From Planctomycetaceae bacterium (lineage in GTDB: Bacteria; Planctomycetota; Planctomycetia; Planctomycetales; Planctomycetaceae): a stretch of 46,687 nt of DNA. The first letter of the stretch is position 1. Each line of letters begins with the position of its first letter. The notes under the pieces were generated by a model. The model was not told the origin of the DNA. It searched no databases and saw only the letters and a program-made list of their open reading frames with translations. Of the stretch, positions 43,907 through 46,687 are shown piece after piece. The position numbers were made by a program, and so were the translations under genes. Where the stretch lies: positions 1-46,687 of the forward strand of contig JAGQPW010000025.1 of the NCBI GenBank assembly GCA_020426515.1, written 5' to 3'.

Positions 43907-46543
43907 TCACGCTTGGTCACTCGTCCAGCCAGTCGACATCCCGGACTCTGGCTTCCCTGTGCGAATGCCACCAGGCAGGCTGCTCACGTAACCCATCACG
44001 AAGCAGGTCGTCAATCCGATGCACGCATACATCAGTCCGGTCACGGGTGCTGCGGTGAACTTGAGTGTGAGCACCACAGCGATGCCCGCAACGGCCCCGA
44101 TCAGTGCCCCAGTTCCGTTGGCCCGTTTCGTGAACACACCCAGCGCAAATACGCCACCCAGACTTCCGGCCGTCAGGCCGATGATCTCGTTGAACGTCTT
44201 GAAGGCGGAGTCGATTTTCGTAAACGCCATCCAGCAGGCGACGCCAATGCCAATGGTGCCGATCAGCACGACCACATTCCGGGCCGACTGCAGGTACACA
44301 TGGTCTTCCCGCCCCGGTCGCAACAGGCGGGCATCCACATCAGTAATCCATGCCGTGGCGATGCTGTTGAGCGAACTGGAAATGGTGGATTGCGATGCCG
44401 CAAAGATGGCCGCAATGACCACGCCGGAAATACCGACGGGCAACTGCTGCATGATGTAGAACGGCAAGATACTGTCGCCCCCAGCCAGCGTGGGATCGAG
44501 ATCCCCCGGATGCGATTTGTAGAACGCGTAAATTGCCGTCCCCATCAAAAAGAAGATCAGCGACCCAAAGACCGACATCCACATCGTCAGCCAGAGTGAG
44601 CGACGCGCTGTCGGGAGATCTTTCGTAGTCACGTAACGCTGGACGACATCCTGCCCCGAGGTGTACGGCACCAGCGCATTGAACAGGAACGCCACAAAGA
44701 TCACCCAGACCGAGGCTGTTCCGTTGTCGACATTGATACTGTCCCACTGCAGGCTCTGCAGCAGCTTGTCATCGTCCATCGCAACGCGCGCGACTCCGGC
44801 GATCCCGCCATCGGCACGGATGGCGGCCAGGACACAGCAGAGCGTGGCCCCGCACATCAGCACGATCGCCTGAATGGCATCTGTCCACACTACCGCAGTG
44901 ATGCCCCCCATGACGGTGTAGATCAGACACAGCACGCCAATCACAAGTATCGCGGGAATGACACCAATATCGGACACAGCAGCCAGCGCCAGCGCGGGCA
45001 GGTACAGCACAATGGCGATGCGGCCAATGTGGTACAGAATGAACGAAGCGCTCGCGAACAGCCGCACCTGCAGATTAAATCGCTTCTCCAGATACTCGTA
45101 GGCACTGGTCACGTTCAGACTGCGAAAGAAGGGCAGATAGAAGCAGATGACCAGCGGCACCACAATCAGAATCGGCAGCTGGCCAATGTACCAGGAGATA
45201 TCAGTGCGATAAGCCCGCGCCGGAATCCCCATGAAGGTCAACGAGCTGAGCATCGTCGCGAAGATTGAAAGGCCCGCCACCCAGCCGGGAATTTTCTGTC
45301 CGCCGCGAAAGTAGCCCTCCGTCGTACTGGCGGCATCGTGCTGCATGAACCACCACCCAACGGCAATCATGCCCCCAAGATAGATCGCCACGATCACCCA
45401 GTTGATCACTCCGAAAGCGGCAGATGTCGCGGTTACCTGCAGCGACATGACTGCCGGAGTGCGGATGCCGGGACTGACTTCGCCACTCGGCAGCACCCAG
45501 CGATCCTGCCACTGCACAACCGGAACCGTCACTGGAGAGTGAACCTCTTTGGGCAACGTCTCGACCACCACCCAGGTATCCGTCACCGTCTCGTAGGCCA
45601 GAACGTCGCGAGGAAATCCGGGATGCTCAGTCTTCGGTTCGAAGTCCACAAACTTGCCATCATCCCCACCCATCAACAGGAAGTGCGAAACCCCCACTGC
45701 TGGTGCGGGCGAGGGAGCGGCGACAGCGGGGCGAGGCAGATCCTGAATCGACTGCCATCCGGTCTTCTCGGTGAAACTGTATCCATCGGTGAGATAGGTC
45801 CGCGCCGGTTTGCCATCGGCATCGGCGTGCAGCGATGCTCCCCCCACGACATACAACTTTCCGGATTGATATGCCGCTGTTGGCAAGAGGCGGCCTGGCC
45901 CCGGCAGTTCCGGGAGCGTCTGCCAACCGGCATCCACATGATCCAGATCGAGTTTCCAGAGCGTCTTGAGAGCCGTTGTACTCGTTGGGGTTTCCGTCCC
46001 TCCGCAGACATACACGGTCCGACCGGCCAAGACGCCGCACATGTTGGCGCAGGTGGACGGCAAGGGAGGATAGTCTTCAACCCGAAGCTGCTGACCGTCC
46101 CACTTCAGCAGGAAGCAGTCGGCATAGTGCCCGGTTGCATCGGACCCGCCGATGCACAGCACACCGGCATCGGTTGTCACGCTGACGCCATATCCCATCG
46201 GACGAGGCAGCCTGCCCAAGGTTCGCCACGATCCATCGGGGTTGTCGAGAATGAAGACGGTGTCGTACCACACCTTTGCCCCGCCATCCCATGGCCGGGC
46301 ATCCGGGAAGTTCGCGCCCCCCGCAACCAGCAACGATCCGCCAGCCACACCGGCGTACGGCCCGGCAAAGCCTTCGGCATCCGGCAGAGCAGGAAGCTGC
46401 TGCCAGGCGTACTCAGCGCCAACGGCCCCGTTCGCGACGACGAGTTGCAGCAACATCACCAGCAAGAACCCCGCCGCACGACGGAGGTTCGGCGAGGAGC
46501 CCCGAGTCACCGCAGCAAGGGGAGTATCTTTCGCAATTCGCAT
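43907..46543 (-). CDS. Kelch (mutarotase-like) / sodium:solute symporter fusion
   Basis: The 878-aa protein starts with a signal-like segment (residues 20-43). A kelch beta-propeller follows (about 48-375, with repeated VAGGA, VCGG, VVGGA, LLMGGD turns), of the kind seen in sialic-acid mutarotases (NanM-like). A sodium:solute symporter (SSS) of about 13 membrane helices fills the rest (from about 385), with YFRGGQKIPGWVAGLSIFAT, TSAYEYLEKRF and GGITAVVWTDAIQ. The fusion suggests that the outer domain converts the anomer of a sugar acid and the symporter takes it up with Na+. Sialic acid is a guess. It follows a probable TyrRS gene by 21 bases on the same strand. Confidence 0.9.
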   Translation of the reverse strand: MRIAKDTPLAAVTRGSSPNLRRAAGFLLVMLLQLVVANGAVGAEYAWQQLPALPDAEGFAGPYAGVAGGSLLVAGGANFPDARPWDGGAKVWYDTVFILDNPDGSWRTLGRLPRPMGYGVSVTTDAGVLCIGGSDATGHYADCFLLKWDGQQLRVEDYPPLPSTCANMCGVLAGRTVYVCGGTETPTSTTALKTLWKLDLDHVDAGWQTLPELPGPGRLLPTAAYQSGKLYVVGGASLHADADGKPARTYLTDGYSFTEKTGWQSIQDLPRPAVAAPSPAPAVGVSHFLLMGGDDGKFVDFEPKTEHPGFPRDVLAYETVTDTWVVVETLPKEVHSPVTVPVVQWQDRWVLPSGEVSPGIRTPAVMSLQVTATSAAFGVINWVIVAIYLGGMIAVGWWFMQHDAASTTEGYFRGGQKIPGWVAGLSIFATMLSSLTFMGIPARAYRTDISWYIGQLPILIVVPLVICFYLPFFRSLNVTSAYEYLEKRFNLQVRLFASASFILYHIGRIAIVLYLPALALAAVSDIGVIPAILVIGVLCLIYTVMGGITAVVWTDAIQAIVLMCGATLCCVLAAIRADGGIAGVARVAMDDDKLLQSLQWDSINVDNGTASVWVIFVAFLFNALVPYTSGQDVVQRYVTTKDLPTARRSLWLTMWMSVFGSLIFFLMGTAIYAFYKSHPGDLDPTLAGGDSILPFYIMQQLPVGISGVVIAAIFAASQSTISSSLNSIATAWITDVDARLLRPGREDHVYLQSARNVVVLIGTIGIGVACWMAFTKIDSAFKTFNEIIGLTAGSLGGVFALGVFTKRANGTGALIGAVAGIAVVLTLKFTAAPVTGLMYACIGLTTCFVMGYVSSLPGGIRTGKPESGMSTGWTSDQA

Positions 46544-46564
46544 TATCGAACGGTCCTTACTTTG

Positions 46565-46687
46565 TCAGTCGACCAGTCGAACGAGTCCCCACTTTTTCTT
46601 GCCGGCCCGCAGAATCAGTCCATCGGAAACGGCGACCAGATCGGTTCGATCGCCGATGAGGTGCTTCTCCTCACCCACATAGAACGA
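46565..46687 (-). CDS. tyrS: Tyrosyl-tRNA synthetase, C-terminal end (partial)
   Basis: The last 40 residues are visible and end at the TGA at 46565. The segment DGLILRAGKKKWGLVRLV matches the S4-like C-terminal RNA-binding end of bacterial TyrRS, which usually finishes LVLQxGKRRFxRL. The remainder lies outside the window. The assignment rests on a short piece. Confidence 0.6.
   Translation of the reverse strand, partial: SFYVGEEKHLIGDRTDLVAVSDGLILRAGKKKWGLVRLVD

Overview
The window looks like a chromosomal segment of a planctomycete. The evidence is two DUF1559 proteins with pilin-type N-termini and the H-x9-DG C-terminal motif, a secreted formylglycine-type sulfatase, DUF58/BatA-like and VIT/VWA proteins, a PA-IL-like secreted protein, LpxK (lipid A synthesis), and G+C-rich DNA with short, mixed-strand transcription units. 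Neither tRNA gene encodes its CCA end. I see no rRNA and no CRISPR array. The genus cannot be named from the sequence.

Layout. (a) 1-4361 looks like the end of an integrated element. It has an E1-like ThiF protein, a small ORF, an unrecognised 436-aa protein on the other strand, an excisionase-like HTH protein and a complete tyrosine recombinase, followed by three inverted repeats and then a tRNA-Ser(CGA) whose 3' end faces the integrase. (b) 4362-16790 is chromosomal: tRNA-Ser, recJ, an MFS transporter, a secreted lectin-like protein, cysS with an unusual KMSKS region, a DUF58-BatA pair, an unknown 201-aa protein, and der-hisC. (c) 16934-28007 holds a giant YhaN/SbcC-like ATPase, divergent from an orphan metal-binding lipoprotein, then on the minus strand a Lon-N-domain protein, a DUF309 protein, an RNase D-like nuclease, a sulfatase, a sugar isomerase-like protein and cysE. 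(d) 28008-36120 holds a 29-aa ribosomal-type basic protein, a DUF1559 protein, an alpha/beta hydrolase, tRNA-Cys(GCA), lpxK, a methyltransferase with an extra N-terminal domain, a second DUF1559 gene and rimI. (e) 36114-46687 holds an epimerase and a Wzc-like tyrosine autokinase (exopolysaccharide), a VIT/VWA secreted protein, a coiled-coil protein, a kelch-mutarotase/sodium symporter fusion, and the C-terminus of a probable tyrosyl-tRNA synthetase.

The most striking finding is a complete cobalamin riboswitch (34867-35039, minus). It starts just downstream of a TTGACA-17-CATGAT promoter and leads into a single gene, a DUF1559 pilin-like protein (33814-34734). No cobalamin synthesis, transport or B12-dependent enzyme gene lies in that transcription unit. 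The leader between aptamer and start codon can place the Shine-Dalgarno in a hairpin loop or pair it with an upstream anti-SD segment, so translational control is plausible. This suggests that a DUF1559 pilin-like surface protein belongs to a B12-responsive regulon.

Other points worth checking are a CysRS whose KMSKS motif reads KLAGS, the element with an E1-like protein next to tRNA-Ser, an O-methyltransferase with an N-terminal domain I do not recognise, and the kelch-SSS fusion.
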